Assembly (NCBI GenBank): GCA_016283985.1
Contig: JAEENZ010000186.1
Coordinates: 1 to 31,133 of the forward strand
DNA: 31,133 nt
Direction of reading: 5' to 3'
From: Bacteroidales bacterium
GTDB lineage: Bacteria; Bacteroidota; Bacteroidia; Bacteroidales; UBA932
Notes under the pieces: model-generated
Databases searched by the model: none
What the model was told of the DNA's origin: nothing
The model's input: only the letters and a program-made list of their open reading frames with translations
In this document: in pieces, positions 1 through 8,815 of the stretch
Layout: each line of letters starts with the position of its first letter
How positions within the stretch are numbered: the first letter of the stretch is position 1
Program-made: the position numbers and the translations under genes

Positions 1-43
1 ATTCGCCCATACCGTTGAAATTGATAATCAAAACTATAACTCT

Positions 44-943
44 ATGAACAAGAAAATCCTCGTTATCGGCAGCAGCAACACCGATATGACAATCAAGGGG
101 GACCGCCTTCCCGTTCCCGGTGAGACCGTGACCGGCGGCGTCTTTTATATGGGTCCCGGCGGAAAGGGTGCCAACCAGGCAGTGGCGGCGAAGCGCCTCG
201 GCGGCGATGTGGAATTCATATGCAAGGTCGGGCGCGACATCTTCGGCGACAACGCCCTTGCCGGCTATGAGAAGGAAGGCATCGACATCTCGCACGTGAT
301 GCGTTCCGACAAGGCATCCGGCACGGCCCTCATCCTCGTGGACGAGAGCGGCGAGAACTGCATCTCGGTAGCCTCCGGCGCCAACGGCGACATCACCCCT
401 GCCGATATAGACAGCGTGGCGGACGTCATCCGCAGCGCGGGCTTCCTCATCCTCCAGCTCGAGATTCCCGTGGAATCCGTGCTCCGCGCGGCGAAGATAG
501 CCCACGAGGCCGGCGTTTATGTGATCCTGAACCCGGCACCGGCATGCGAACTGCCAAAGGAACTCTTCAAGTACATCTCCCTGATGACCCCCAACCGCAC
601 CGAGACGGCCTCGATGAGCGGACAGGAGATAATCGACGAGGACAGCCTCGCCCAGGCTGTGGAGGTGCTCCGCGGCTACGGCGTACAGGACTTCGTGGTC
701 ACCCTAGGCAGCAAGGGCTCGCTGGTGTTCAAGGACGGCAAGGCCGAGATGATTCCTTCGCTCAAGGTGAAGGCAGTCGATGCCACCGCAGCCGGCGACA
801 CCTTCTGCGGCGCCCTCTGCGTGGCCCTGTCCGAAGGCCTCAGCCTCACCGAGGCGGCGAAGTTCGCCACCAAGGCCTCTGCCATCACGGTCACCAGGCC
901 GGGTGCGCAGAATTCCATCCCTACCAGAGACGAAATAAAGTAA
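44..943 (+). CDS. rbsK: Ribokinase (PfkB family)
   Basis: This 299-residue cytoplasmic kinase would convert ribose plus ATP to ribose 5-phosphate for the pentose phosphate pathway. The N-terminal PfkB signature is seen as GPGGKGANQA near residues 37-46. The C-terminal signature DATAAGDTF (residues 246-254) carries the predicted catalytic base Asp252 and anion-hole glycine. That motif is nearly identical to the DTTAAGDTF form of true ribokinases, which favours ribose over other PfkB substrates. Length is normal for the family. No clear Shine-Dalgarno sequence precedes the ATG, as is common in Bacteroidota. The SusC gene starts 10 bases after the stop, so the two are probably cotranscribed. The link to three ADP-ribosylglycohydrolase-type lipoproteins downstream supports ribose as the substrate. 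The upstream part of the operon is outside the window. Confidence 0.93.
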   Translation: MNKKILVIGSSNTDMTIKGDRLPVPGETVTGGVFYMGPGGKGANQAVAAKRLGGDVEFICKVGRDIFGDNALAGYEKEGIDISHVMRSDKASGTALILVDESGENCISVASGANGDITPADIDSVADVIRSAGFLILQLEIPVESVLRAAKIAHEAGVYVILNPAPACELPKELFKYISLMTPNRTETASMSGQEIIDEDSLAQAVEVLRGYGVQDFVVTLGSKGSLVFKDGKAEMIPSLKVKAVDATAAGDTFCGALCVALSEGLSLTEAAKFATKASAITVTRPGAQNSIPTRDEIK

Positions 944-953
944 ACCTGAGGAT

Positions 954-3878
954 ATGAAAAGACTTATCGATATGATTGCTGCGCTGTGCCTGCTGCTTGC
1001 AGGGGCCACGGCCGCAGCGCAGACGAAGGACGTCAGCGGCCGCATCACCGGCAACGACGGCGAGGTTCTCGCCGGAGCGACGGTGCTGAACAACGCCAGC
1101 GGTGCCTGGGCGATTGCCGACGGCAACGGCCGCTACACCATCGCGGCAGCCAGCGGCAACACCCTCACCTTCGCATTCTTCGGCTACGACGACCTCACCC
1201 TCACGGTAGGAGCGTCGAACGTGCTGGATGCAGTGCTGCCCGCAGCCGCATCCATGATGCTGGAAGAGACCGTGGTCATCGGATACGGCAAGACCACCAA
1301 GAAGGAAATCACCGGTTCCGTGGCCAGCCTGAAGGCGGAAGACCTCGACGTGGGCGCATTCACCAACGCAGGCGGCATGCTGCAGGGCAAGGTGGCGGGT
1401 CTTTCCGTCGTCAACCCGGACGGCGGCGACCCCGAGGCATCCTTCCAGTTCATGCTGCGCGGAACCAACACCCTTAAAGCAGGGCAGGGACCGCTCATCA
1501 TCATCGACGGCGTGATCGACGCCGATATCCGCAGCATCAACTTCCAGGAAGTGGAATCCGTGGACGTGTTGAAGGACGGTTCGGCGGCAGCCATCTACGG
1601 CACCCGCGGAACCAACGGCGTGGTCATTATCACCACCAAGCGCGCCCGCAGCGGCAACACCTCGGTGCAGTACGACGGACAGATGTCGGTGCAGACCGTG
1701 GCTGCAAGGGCGATGCCCATGACCGCAAGGGAATTCGAATACACCATCAAGAATTTCAGGCCCGGACAGTCGTTGAGCCTTTACGGTTCCGATACCGATT
1801 GGTTCAAGGAAATAACCCGCACACCTTTCAGCCATAAGCACAATCTGGCAGTATCCGGAGGCACCGAGCTGTTCTCGCACCGCACGGTGCTGAACATCGA
1901 GCAGAACCAAGGCTTGCAGATAGGAAACGAGGCGAGCAAATGGCTGTTCAAGACCAATATCCACCAGAGCACGCTCCAGGGCTGGCTCGATTTGGACTAC
2001 AACCTCAGTTATACGATGCGCAAATCCTCGCCGGCAAACTACAGCGCATTCTATCAGGCGTTCATCCACAATCCTACCGAGCCCATCTACGACGAGACGG
2101 CCAAAGATTATGGCGGATACTTCACCGTTCCGGAAAATGGCTACTACAACCCCGTGGCACTTATCAAAGAGCGCTATGCGAACAAGGAGACCGGTTATCT
2201 TGGCGCCAATGCCCGCGCAACCCTCAACATCCTCGCGATCGAAGGGCTCAAGTGGGACAACTTCTTCAATTATTCCGCGGAGAATTATTTCAGCCAGACC
2301 TACAAGACCTCCTATTATCCCGGAGACATCGGAATGGGCGGCGTGGCATCGTCTTCCGCCGACAAATACACCAACTTCCAGTGGGAAAGCACCGTGCAGT
2401 ATTCCAAGGTTTACGGCGATCATTCCATCCAGGGCATCATGGGATACACATGGCAGGAGCAGATGAGCTGGGATACGAGCATGGAGAACTACGGTTACGA
2501 TACGGACTTCTATAAATGGAACAATATCGGAGCCGGCAAGGCATTGCAGGCAGGCATGGCGGAGATGAGCACAAGCCGCTCTTCCAGCCGCTACATAGCC
2601 TTCTTCGGCCGCGCCATCTACAACTATCAGGAGAAATACCTCGCATCCGTTTCGCTCCGCCGGGACGGCTCCAGCCGCTTCGGCAAAGACCATAAATGGG
2701 GATGGTTCCCGGCCATCAGCGCAGGTTGGCGCATCAGCAAGGAACCCTGGCTCCAGAACGTCAAATGGCTCAGCGAGCTCAAGCTCCGCACCGGATACGG
2801 CGTGACCGGAAACCAGGATTTCGGCAACTACAAGTCGCTGATGCTCATGAGCTCCGGCACCAACTTCTTCTACGACGGCAAATGGGTCAAGTCCTATGCT
2901 CCCGCATCGAACGCCAACCCCGACCTCGGATGGGAGAAGAAGAGCGAATTCAATGTCGGTGTCGACTTCTCGGTGCTCAACGGGCGCCTGGGAGGCACGA
3001 TCGATTATTACTACCGCCTGACCACCGACCTTCTCTACGATTATACGGTGCCCGTGCCCCCTTACGATTACAAGTCCCTGTTCACGAACGTCGGCTCCAT
3101 CAGCAACACGGGTATCGAGCTGTCCATCAACGCAATCCCCGTCAAAACCAAGAACCTGATGTGGTCCACGAGTTTCGTTGCGGCACATAACGAGAACAAA
3201 CTGATTTCGTTCACCAACGAACAGTTCAAGGATGCCGAATACCTTACCGGATGGGACGGCGACCCCATCAATGCCAACCTCGTCCGCCTTATCGAAGGCG
3301 AGAGCCTCGGGTCTTTCTATGCCCCGATATGGAAGGGTGTCGGCTCCGACGGGAAAGACCACTTCGAAAACGAATCTGCGGCAACCGGCAAGGTGGCTGA
3401 ATCGAAATGGAGCAGGATAGGCACTGCTTATCCCGATGTCACTCTCGGTTGGAGCAACACCGTCAAGCTGCACGACTGGACTTTCAGCATGACATGGCGC
3501 GGATCGCTCGGCGGTTTGGTCTACAACACTTACCGCGCCCACTATGAGAACGTGAACGAGATCGGGCTCAAGAACATTATGAGTTCCTGGCTGGACGACA
3601 CTTCCTTCACTGGCAAGATACTCTATTCTTCCAAGTATCTCGAGGACGCCAGCTATCTGAAACTCGACAATATCTCCGTAACCTACGATGCGCCGATAAA
3701 GAACAAGTACGTTCACGCTGCGAGGGTGTTCGTTTCCGGGCAGAATCTTCTCTGCATCACCGGCTACAAGGGCGTGGATCCGGAAGTCAGCCTCTCCGGA
3801 CTTGCCCCCGGACGCGAAAGCACCAGCTATTATCCCCGCACCAGGACTTTCACCCTTGGCCTCTCACTCACATTCTAA
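954..3878 (+). CDS. SusC-like TonB-dependent outer-membrane transporter
   Basis: The 974-residue protein is a SusC/RagA-type outer-membrane importer that would work with the adjacent SusD partner and inner-membrane TonB-ExbBD. It has a signal peptide (about residues 1-22, ending AAAQ), a carboxypeptidase-regulatory-like beta domain (about 25-105), a TonB plug starting around EETVVIGYGKTTKKEITGSV (about residues 103-122), and a 22-strand barrel domain to the C-terminus. The plug contains the SusC-typical motifs LKDGSAAAIYGTRGTNGVVI. The C-terminus ends in an aromatic-rich TLGLSLTF, typical of outer-membrane barrels. A gagga ribosome-binding site lies before the ATG. The SusD gene follows after 12 bases. 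The substrate cannot be read from this sequence; the neighbours suggest a ribose-containing molecule. Confidence 0.95.
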   Translation: MKRLIDMIAALCLLLAGATAAAQTKDVSGRITGNDGEVLAGATVLNNASGAWAIADGNGRYTIAAASGNTLTFAFFGYDDLTLTVGASNVLDAVLPAAASMMLEETVVIGYGKTTKKEITGSVASLKAEDLDVGAFTNAGGMLQGKVAGLSVVNPDGGDPEASFQFMLRGTNTLKAGQGPLIIIDGVIDADIRSINFQEVESVDVLKDGSAAAIYGTRGTNGVVIITTKRARSGNTSVQYDGQMSVQTVAARAMPMTAREFEYTIKNFRPGQSLSLYGSDTDWFKEITRTPFSHKHNLAVSGGTELFSHRTVLNIEQNQGLQIGNEASKWLFKTNIHQSTLQGWLDLDYNLSYTMRKSSPANYSAFYQAFIHNPTEPIYDETAKDYGGYFTVPENGYYNPVALIKERYANKETGYLGANARATLNILAIEGLKWDNFFNYSAENYFSQTYKTSYYPGDIGMGGVASSSADKYTNFQWESTVQYSKVYGDHSIQGIMGYTWQEQMSWDTSMENYGYDTDFYKWNNIGAGKALQAGMAEMSTSRSSSRYIAFFGRAIYNYQEKYLASVSLRRDGSSRFGKDHKWGWFPAISAGWRISKEPWLQNVKWLSELKLRTGYGVTGNQDFGNYKSLMLMSSGTNFFYDGKWVKSYAPASNANPDLGWEKKSEFNVGVDFSVLNGRLGGTIDYYYRLTTDLLYDYTVPVPPYDYKSLFTNVGSISNTGIELSINAIPVKTKNLMWSTSFVAAHNENKLISFTNEQFKDAEYLTGWDGDPINANLVRLIEGESLGSFYAPIWKGVGSDGKDHFENESAATGKVAESKWSRIGTAYPDVTLGWSNTVKLHDWTFSMTWRGSLGGLVYNTYRAHYENVNEIGLKNIMSSWLDDTSFTGKILYSSKYLEDASYLKLDNISVTYDAPIKNKYVHAARVFVSGQNLLCITGYKGVDPEVSLSGLAPGRESTSYYPRTRTFTLGLSLTF

Positions 3879-3890
3879 GCAGCACCGGAT

Positions 3891-5453
3891 ATGAAAAAGA
3901 TACTATTTATGGTTATGTGCCTGGCCGCAGCGGCCTGCACCAACCTTGACGAGCAGATTTACTCCAAGATAGAGAAAGACAGTTTCTTCACCTCCGAAGA
4001 GCAGTTTGCAAAGTATTCGGCGAGAGCTTATTCTTCCCTCCAGCACTGGGGGACCGAGAAGAGCTACTGGAGCTTCGACATGGAGATTACCGATGAGATA
4101 TGCACTCCTTTCAATCCTAACGGAGGATGGGGGAATGCAAACAACGGCCGTTACATCGAGGTCCAGACCCATGATATATCCAACAGCAATTCCCTTCTCG
4201 AGCCCGCATGGGACTTCTGTTTCAACGGTATTTCCGCATGTAATGACGTACTGGACACGTTCAACTCCGTCGACAGGGACTTCGATGCGAAGAATCGAGT
4301 GATCGCGGAAGTGAAGGTGCTGAGGGCTTTCTATTATTTCATGGCCATCTGCTATTGGAAGAACGTTCCTTACGCCATCACCAAGAAGATTGAAGGCTAC
4401 CCGGAGAAGAAAGACCGTCAGTTCATCTTCAGCTTCATAGAGAAAGAAATCAAGGACAACATAGATTACCTCGCCGTCGAACCGACCACCACCTACTATG
4501 GGCGCGTGACGAGGGGCGTCGCTGATTTTGTGCTTGCAAAGCTTTATCTCAACGCTGAATTCCTGGTCGGCACGCCAAAATGGGCGGAAGCCGAGGCGGC
4601 CTGCAAAGACATCATGACCGCAAACAAGGGAGCGAGCTATTACAAGATCGTCGATGATTACAAGAGCATTTTCGCAATCAAGAACGAGTTCAACGAAGAG
4701 GGCATCTTTGCCATTCCCTACAGCACGGTCTACACCACATCCGACCACTATGCCTTCCTGCTCTACATCTCCACCCTTCCTCCGAACCTCTGCGAGCCTC
4801 TCGGCATTGCGGCAAAGGCTTGGGACGGATATGTTGGACAGCCGGACTTCCTGGACAGCTATGATGCCAGCGACAAGCGCAAGGCCTGGACATGGATGTA
4901 CGGACAGATGTATGATATCAACGGCAACGCCCTTACAATCGAAGTCCCGGATCCGGCAAACCCCGAGAACGGCATTGTCGTTCCTTATATCATAGAAACC
5001 GATTTCCCGGAATCCACCTTCGATAACACCCAGCGCACGCATCTTCAGGGCGCCCGCATTGGAAAATGGGCGTTCCAGAGCGACATGACGCTTACTGGCG
5101 GACAGGTTGGCATGGAAAATGACGTTTATCTGATGCGTTACGCCGACGTGGTGCTCATGTACGCCGAGGCGATGGTTCGCCAGAACAAGGGCGGAGAAGT
5201 GATAGGGAACGCTGACCTCGACAAGATCCGCACCCGCGCCGGACTTCCTTTATTTACGGCCGAGACCCTCACCCTCGACAACCTCTATCAGGAGCGCTCC
5301 CATGAGCTGGCAGTCGAAGGATGGCACCGCCAGGACATGATCCGCTTTGACAAGTACCTCGCTGCCTGGTGGGGCAAACCTGCCATGGATGAGAATGATT
5401 ACGATCTTCCTATCCCCAAGGCTGCGAAAGCCGCAAATCCCAACCTGAAGTAA
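3891..5453 (+). CDS. SusD/RagB-like surface glycan-binding lipoprotein
   Basis: The 520-residue protein is the SusD-type lid/binding partner of the preceding SusC transporter. A lipoprotein signal peptide ends at Cys16 (AAAAC). The following residues TNLDEQ are acidic, fitting the surface-export rule known for Bacteroidota lipoproteins. The helical TPR-like SusD fold is suggested by EVKVLRAFYYFMAICYW (near residue 140), a very characteristic RagB/SusD motif, and by the C-terminal LYQERSHELAVEGWHRQDMIRF motif region that marks the family. Length matches the family. It ends one base before the first ADP-ribosylglycohydrolase gene, so all are likely on one transcript. Ligand specificity is unknown. 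Confidence 0.94.
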   Translation: MKKILFMVMCLAAAACTNLDEQIYSKIEKDSFFTSEEQFAKYSARAYSSLQHWGTEKSYWSFDMEITDEICTPFNPNGGWGNANNGRYIEVQTHDISNSNSLLEPAWDFCFNGISACNDVLDTFNSVDRDFDAKNRVIAEVKVLRAFYYFMAICYWKNVPYAITKKIEGYPEKKDRQFIFSFIEKEIKDNIDYLAVEPTTTYYGRVTRGVADFVLAKLYLNAEFLVGTPKWAEAEAACKDIMTANKGASYYKIVDDYKSIFAIKNEFNEEGIFAIPYSTVYTTSDHYAFLLYISTLPPNLCEPLGIAAKAWDGYVGQPDFLDSYDASDKRKAWTWMYGQMYDINGNALTIEVPDPANPENGIVVPYIIETDFPESTFDNTQRTHLQGARIGKWAFQSDMTLTGGQVGMENDVYLMRYADVVLMYAEAMVRQNKGGEVIGNADLDKIRTRAGLPLFTAETLTLDNLYQERSHELAVEGWHRQDMIRFDKYLAAWWGKPAMDENDYDLPIPKAAKAANPNLK

Positions 5454-5454
5454 G

Positions 5455-7221
5455 ATGAGAAAGATCCTTTACATACTTACGGTACTTCTGCTCGCGGCAT
5501 CCTGCTGCCAGCAGAAAGAGATTACCCGCACGGAACTCAAGGACAAGATCGCCGGCGCGTGGATAGGGCAGATGGTGGGCAACATCTACGGTCTCGAATA
5601 CGAGAACAAGTTCGTGGACGAGCCCGGCGAGGGCCCCTTCGTGTTCAACAAGGCCATACGCAAGATGACCGCAGTGGACGGAGCTTTCTCAGATGACGAC
5701 ACCGACGTAGAGTATCTCTATCTGCTCATGATGGAGAAGTACGGCGTCGACCTCACATACGCCCAGATCAAGGAAGGATGGATGTATCACATCAGGGACC
5801 GCGTCTGGCTTGCCAACCGCGCAGCCCTGGGCCTGATGCACTATGGCTTCACCCCGCCACTCACCGGCGACAAGCGCTACAACCCCCACTGGTTCCAGAT
5901 CGACCCCCAGCTCATCAACGAGATCTGGGCATACACCGCTCCCGGCATGCCGGCATACGCCGCAGGCATTTCCGACTGGGCGGCACGCATCACCTCCGAC
6001 GACTGGGCTGCATCTCCCACCGTGGTCTACGGTGCGATGTACTCCGAGGCCTTCTTCGAGAAGGACATCCCAACCCTCGTGAAGCACGCGAAGGCGTATT
6101 TGCCGAAAGGTGACCGCTTCCGCCATGTGATAGACGAGTGCCTGGCCCTGTGGAAGCAGTATCCCGATGACTGGAAGGCAGCCCGCAAGGTGATTGCCGA
6201 CGAGCTCTACGTGAACGAGCCGGATATCACCCGCAGCATCTGGAACGCCGACCTGAACGGCGCCCTGGGCATCCTGGCCTTGCTTTACGGTGGCGGCGAC
6301 ATCGAGCAGACCCTGCTCATCGGCTGCGCCCTCGGATTCGACTGCGACAACCAGACGGCCACCATCTGCGGCCTGTTGGGCGTCATCAACGGCGTGGGGA
6401 GCGTTCCGCTGGACCGCGCCATGCCGGCCGAATTCCCCCACTGGACCAAGCCCTTCAACGACCGCTACATCAACGTGACCCGTTACGACATGCCGGATGC
6501 CTCCATCGAAGACATCATCGAGCGCACCGTTGTACTGGCAGAGAAGAACATCCTCGCCCGCGGCGGCAAGGTGCGTGAGGAGAACGGCGAGAAGATCTAC
6601 ACCATCAACACCAGGGCACTCTTCAAGGCACCCGTGGAGGCGAGTGCGACGTTCACCCTTCCTGAGAAGGTAGGACGCAACCTCGCACCCGAGGCGGCCG
6701 AGATCCTCACCCTCACCCGCGAGACCGACAGGGCTACGCTGGATTCCTGCTGGCTCACCATTCCCGTGAGCTACCGTGCCTACACCGTGGACGTGATCAA
6801 CGACGGCGTGGTCGGCGGCCCTGGCGCAGCCTTCTACTCCCTTGGCAGCAAGTCGAACGCTCCCAAGCAGGATTACTTCGGCTACCGCTGGAACGAGCCT
6901 GTCACTACCGACATGATCTCTTTCCACTACGGCCCCCTCGAGGAATTCGGCGGCTGGTACAGCAACCTCCACCCCGAATATCTGGATGAGAACGGCAACT
7001 GGGTGGCCCTGGATGCCAAGGTCACTCCCGACTGGCCCTCCACCGACGAGGTCTTCTTCCAGCCCCACAACGGAGAATTCATCTTCACCTTCCCCAAGGT
7101 TACCACCACCGCGGTACGCGTGATCGGCGATGACGCCATCCTGATCCATTGGCACAAATACACCAAGGCCGTATCCGCCTTCATTTCCATAACCGAACTC
7201 GAGGTATATGAAGCCAAGTAG
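5455..7221 (+). CDS. Lipoprotein ADP-ribosylglycohydrolase family protein with C-terminal beta domain (paralogue 1)
   Basis: This 588-residue lipoprotein (lipobox AASC, Cys17) carries an ADP-ribosylglycohydrolase (ARH/DraG) fold at about residues 26-370. The fold is marked by GAWIGQMVGNIYGLEYE (34-50), the first metal-binding cluster SDDDTDVE (79-86) and the second, LGFDCDNQTA (about 294-303). Canonical ARH enzymes have D-x-D-T at the second site; here it reads D-C-D-N, so the usual Thr metal ligand is replaced. About 200 further residues end in FPKVTTTAVRVIG and ITELEVYE, which resemble a discoidin/F5-8-type binding domain. It probably removes ribose or ADP-ribose from an N- or O-linked conjugate outside the cytoplasm. 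It is the most diverged of the three tandem paralogues. It overlaps the next gene by 14 bases. The substrate is an inference. Confidence 0.85.
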   Translation: MRKILYILTVLLLAASCCQQKEITRTELKDKIAGAWIGQMVGNIYGLEYENKFVDEPGEGPFVFNKAIRKMTAVDGAFSDDDTDVEYLYLLMMEKYGVDLTYAQIKEGWMYHIRDRVWLANRAALGLMHYGFTPPLTGDKRYNPHWFQIDPQLINEIWAYTAPGMPAYAAGISDWAARITSDDWAASPTVVYGAMYSEAFFEKDIPTLVKHAKAYLPKGDRFRHVIDECLALWKQYPDDWKAARKVIADELYVNEPDITRSIWNADLNGALGILALLYGGGDIEQTLLIGCALGFDCDNQTATICGLLGVINGVGSVPLDRAMPAEFPHWTKPFNDRYINVTRYDMPDASIEDIIERTVVLAEKNILARGGKVREENGEKIYTINTRALFKAPVEASATFTLPEKVGRNLAPEAAEILTLTRETDRATLDSCWLTIPVSYRAYTVDVINDGVVGGPGAAFYSLGSKSNAPKQDYFGYRWNEPVTTDMISFHYGPLEEFGGWYSNLHPEYLDENGNWVALDAKVTPDWPSTDEVFFQPHNGEFIFTFPKVTTTAVRVIGDDAILIHWHKYTKAVSAFISITELEVYEAK

Positions 7222-8815
7222 AATCATACTCGCAGCCGCACTCGCGCTTGCCGCCTGTTCCGCTCCCAGGTCCACCGAGACCACCCTCACGAAGGATGCG
7301 CTGATGGACAAGATAATGGGCGGATGGGCCGGACAGACCATAGGCGTGGTCTACGGCGCACCTACGGAATTCAAGCACCAGGGCACACTCATCCCCGACA
7401 ATCAGCCGATTTCGTGGGGAGAGGGCTATGTGAAGCACTGGTGGATACGCAAGCCCGGGCTCTTCGACGATGTCTACAACGACCTGACCTTCGCCGAGGC
7501 TTTCGAGCAACTGGGCCTGGACTGCAGCGCCGAGGATCTCGCAAAGCGTTTCGCCTACGCACCTTATCATCTGGCGCATGCCAACCAGGCAGGCCGATAC
7601 AATGTGCGGCAGGGCATCATGCCCCCCGAGTCCGGCAACTGGCTGAACAACCCGCACGCCGACGACCTGGACTTCCAGATCGAAGCCGACTTCGTGGGCT
7701 TGATGGCCCCCGGGATGATTCAGCAGGCGCTGGAGATAGCAGATAAAGTGGGGCATATCATGAACAGCGGCGACGGATTCTACGGCGGCGCGTTCGTGGG
7801 CGGCCTCTACTCCGCAGCGTTCATCGAGAACGATCCGGCCAGGATCCTGGACATGGCGCTGGAAGGCATCCCCGCCGAAAGCACATTCTACCAGTGCATC
7901 GACGACGTGCGCAAGCTGCACAGGAAATACCCCCGCGACTGGAAGCGATGCTGGTTCGAGATCCTCAAGAAGTGGGGGTCGGACACCGGCTGCCCCAAGG
8001 GAGTGTTCCTGAGCTTCGACATCGATGCCAAGATCAACTCTGCCTACGTGGCCATGGGCCTGCTGTACGGCGAGGGTGACTTCGGCAAGTCGATGGAGAT
8101 AGCCACGCGCTGCGGGCAGGATTCCGACTGCAACCCCGCCACCGTGGGCGGCGTGCTCGGCGTGATGCTCGGCAAGAGCGGTATCCCCGCCTTCTGGCGC
8201 GAGCCCCTGGATGAGATCTGGGACCTCGATTTCGAAGGCACCGACGTTTCCCTGGCCAAGGGTTCCATATATTCTTTCAACCAGGCCCTGCAGCTGATAG
8301 AGAAGAACGGCGGCAAGGTGGGCGAGACGGAAGTCACCATCCCCGCCGCCCCCGTGAAAGTGCTGCCCCTCGAGCAGAACTTCACCAACACCTATCCCAT
8401 CTTCCGCGACCAGAAGGATGCGTGGATGGAAAAGGAGTACGAGTTCGATTTCAGCGGCAACGGTTTCTGCATCTGGGGTAACCTGGTGTGCCTGCGCGGC
8501 ATCAGCAAGGGCTACGCGGACCGCGTGTCCAAGAAGCACGTGGGCTCCGAAGTCTTCGCCCTGGCGGAGGAGGCCGACCCGTACGTGGCCGAAATCGAGG
8601 TCTGGATAGACGGCGAGCTGGACCAGGTGTCCATCCTTCCCATGAAGGGCACTTCCCGCAAGCTGGAACCCGCCTGGAAGTATCTCCTGCCCGAGGGCAG
8701 GCACACGGTGAAGATGGTCTGGCGCAATCCGGATCCCGACAACTACCTCCTGAGAATCAACGCGATACAGTATTATTCCGAGAATCCGGTTACGGACGTT
8801 TACTATCATAACTGA
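7208..8815 (+). CDS. Lipoprotein ADP-ribosylglycohydrolase family protein (paralogue 2)
   Basis: The 535-residue protein starts with a lipoprotein signal (lipobox LAAC, Cys17). The ARH core has GGWAGQTIGVVYGAPTEF near residue 37, a divergent first metal motif FDDVYNDLTF in place of the usual T-D-D-T, and a second motif GQDSDCNPA (Asp305 and Asp307). The conserved NNPHADDLDFQIEADF and HIMNSGDGFYGGAF blocks are shared with the next gene, so the two are clear paralogues. The C-terminal ~130 residues look like a beta-sandwich (PAWKYLLPEGRHTVKMVW), possibly a binding domain. Cys replaces the canonical Thr after the second aspartate, so activity or specificity may differ from true ADP-ribosylhydrolases. 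Its start lies inside the previous gene and its stop overlaps the next start by one base (TGATG), which suggests translational coupling. Confidence 0.85.
   Translation: MKPSRIILAAALALAACSAPRSTETTLTKDALMDKIMGGWAGQTIGVVYGAPTEFKHQGTLIPDNQPISWGEGYVKHWWIRKPGLFDDVYNDLTFAEAFEQLGLDCSAEDLAKRFAYAPYHLAHANQAGRYNVRQGIMPPESGNWLNNPHADDLDFQIEADFVGLMAPGMIQQALEIADKVGHIMNSGDGFYGGAFVGGLYSAAFIENDPARILDMALEGIPAESTFYQCIDDVRKLHRKYPRDWKRCWFEILKKWGSDTGCPKGVFLSFDIDAKINSAYVAMGLLYGEGDFGKSMEIATRCGQDSDCNPATVGGVLGVMLGKSGIPAFWREPLDEIWDLDFEGTDVSLAKGSIYSFNQALQLIEKNGGKVGETEVTIPAAPVKVLPLEQNFTNTYPIFRDQKDAWMEKEYEFDFSGNGFCIWGNLVCLRGISKGYADRVSKKHVGSEVFALAEEADPYVAEIEVWIDGELDQVSILPMKGTSRKLEPAWKYLLPEGRHTVKMVWRNPDPDNYLLRINAIQYYSENPVTDVYYHN

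Noticed and set aside
1..43. Possible tail of an upstream gene (frame ending in a TGA at 16-18)
   Set aside because: Only five codons are visible, too little to support a gene; no promoter box is clear either.
921..8809. Very long open frames on the minus strand antisense to the SusC, SusD and hydrolase genes (up to 931 codons)
   Set aside because: They are composition-driven shadows of strongly supported plus-strand genes, rich in His/Val/Gly/Glu without recognisable domains, signal peptides or start signals.
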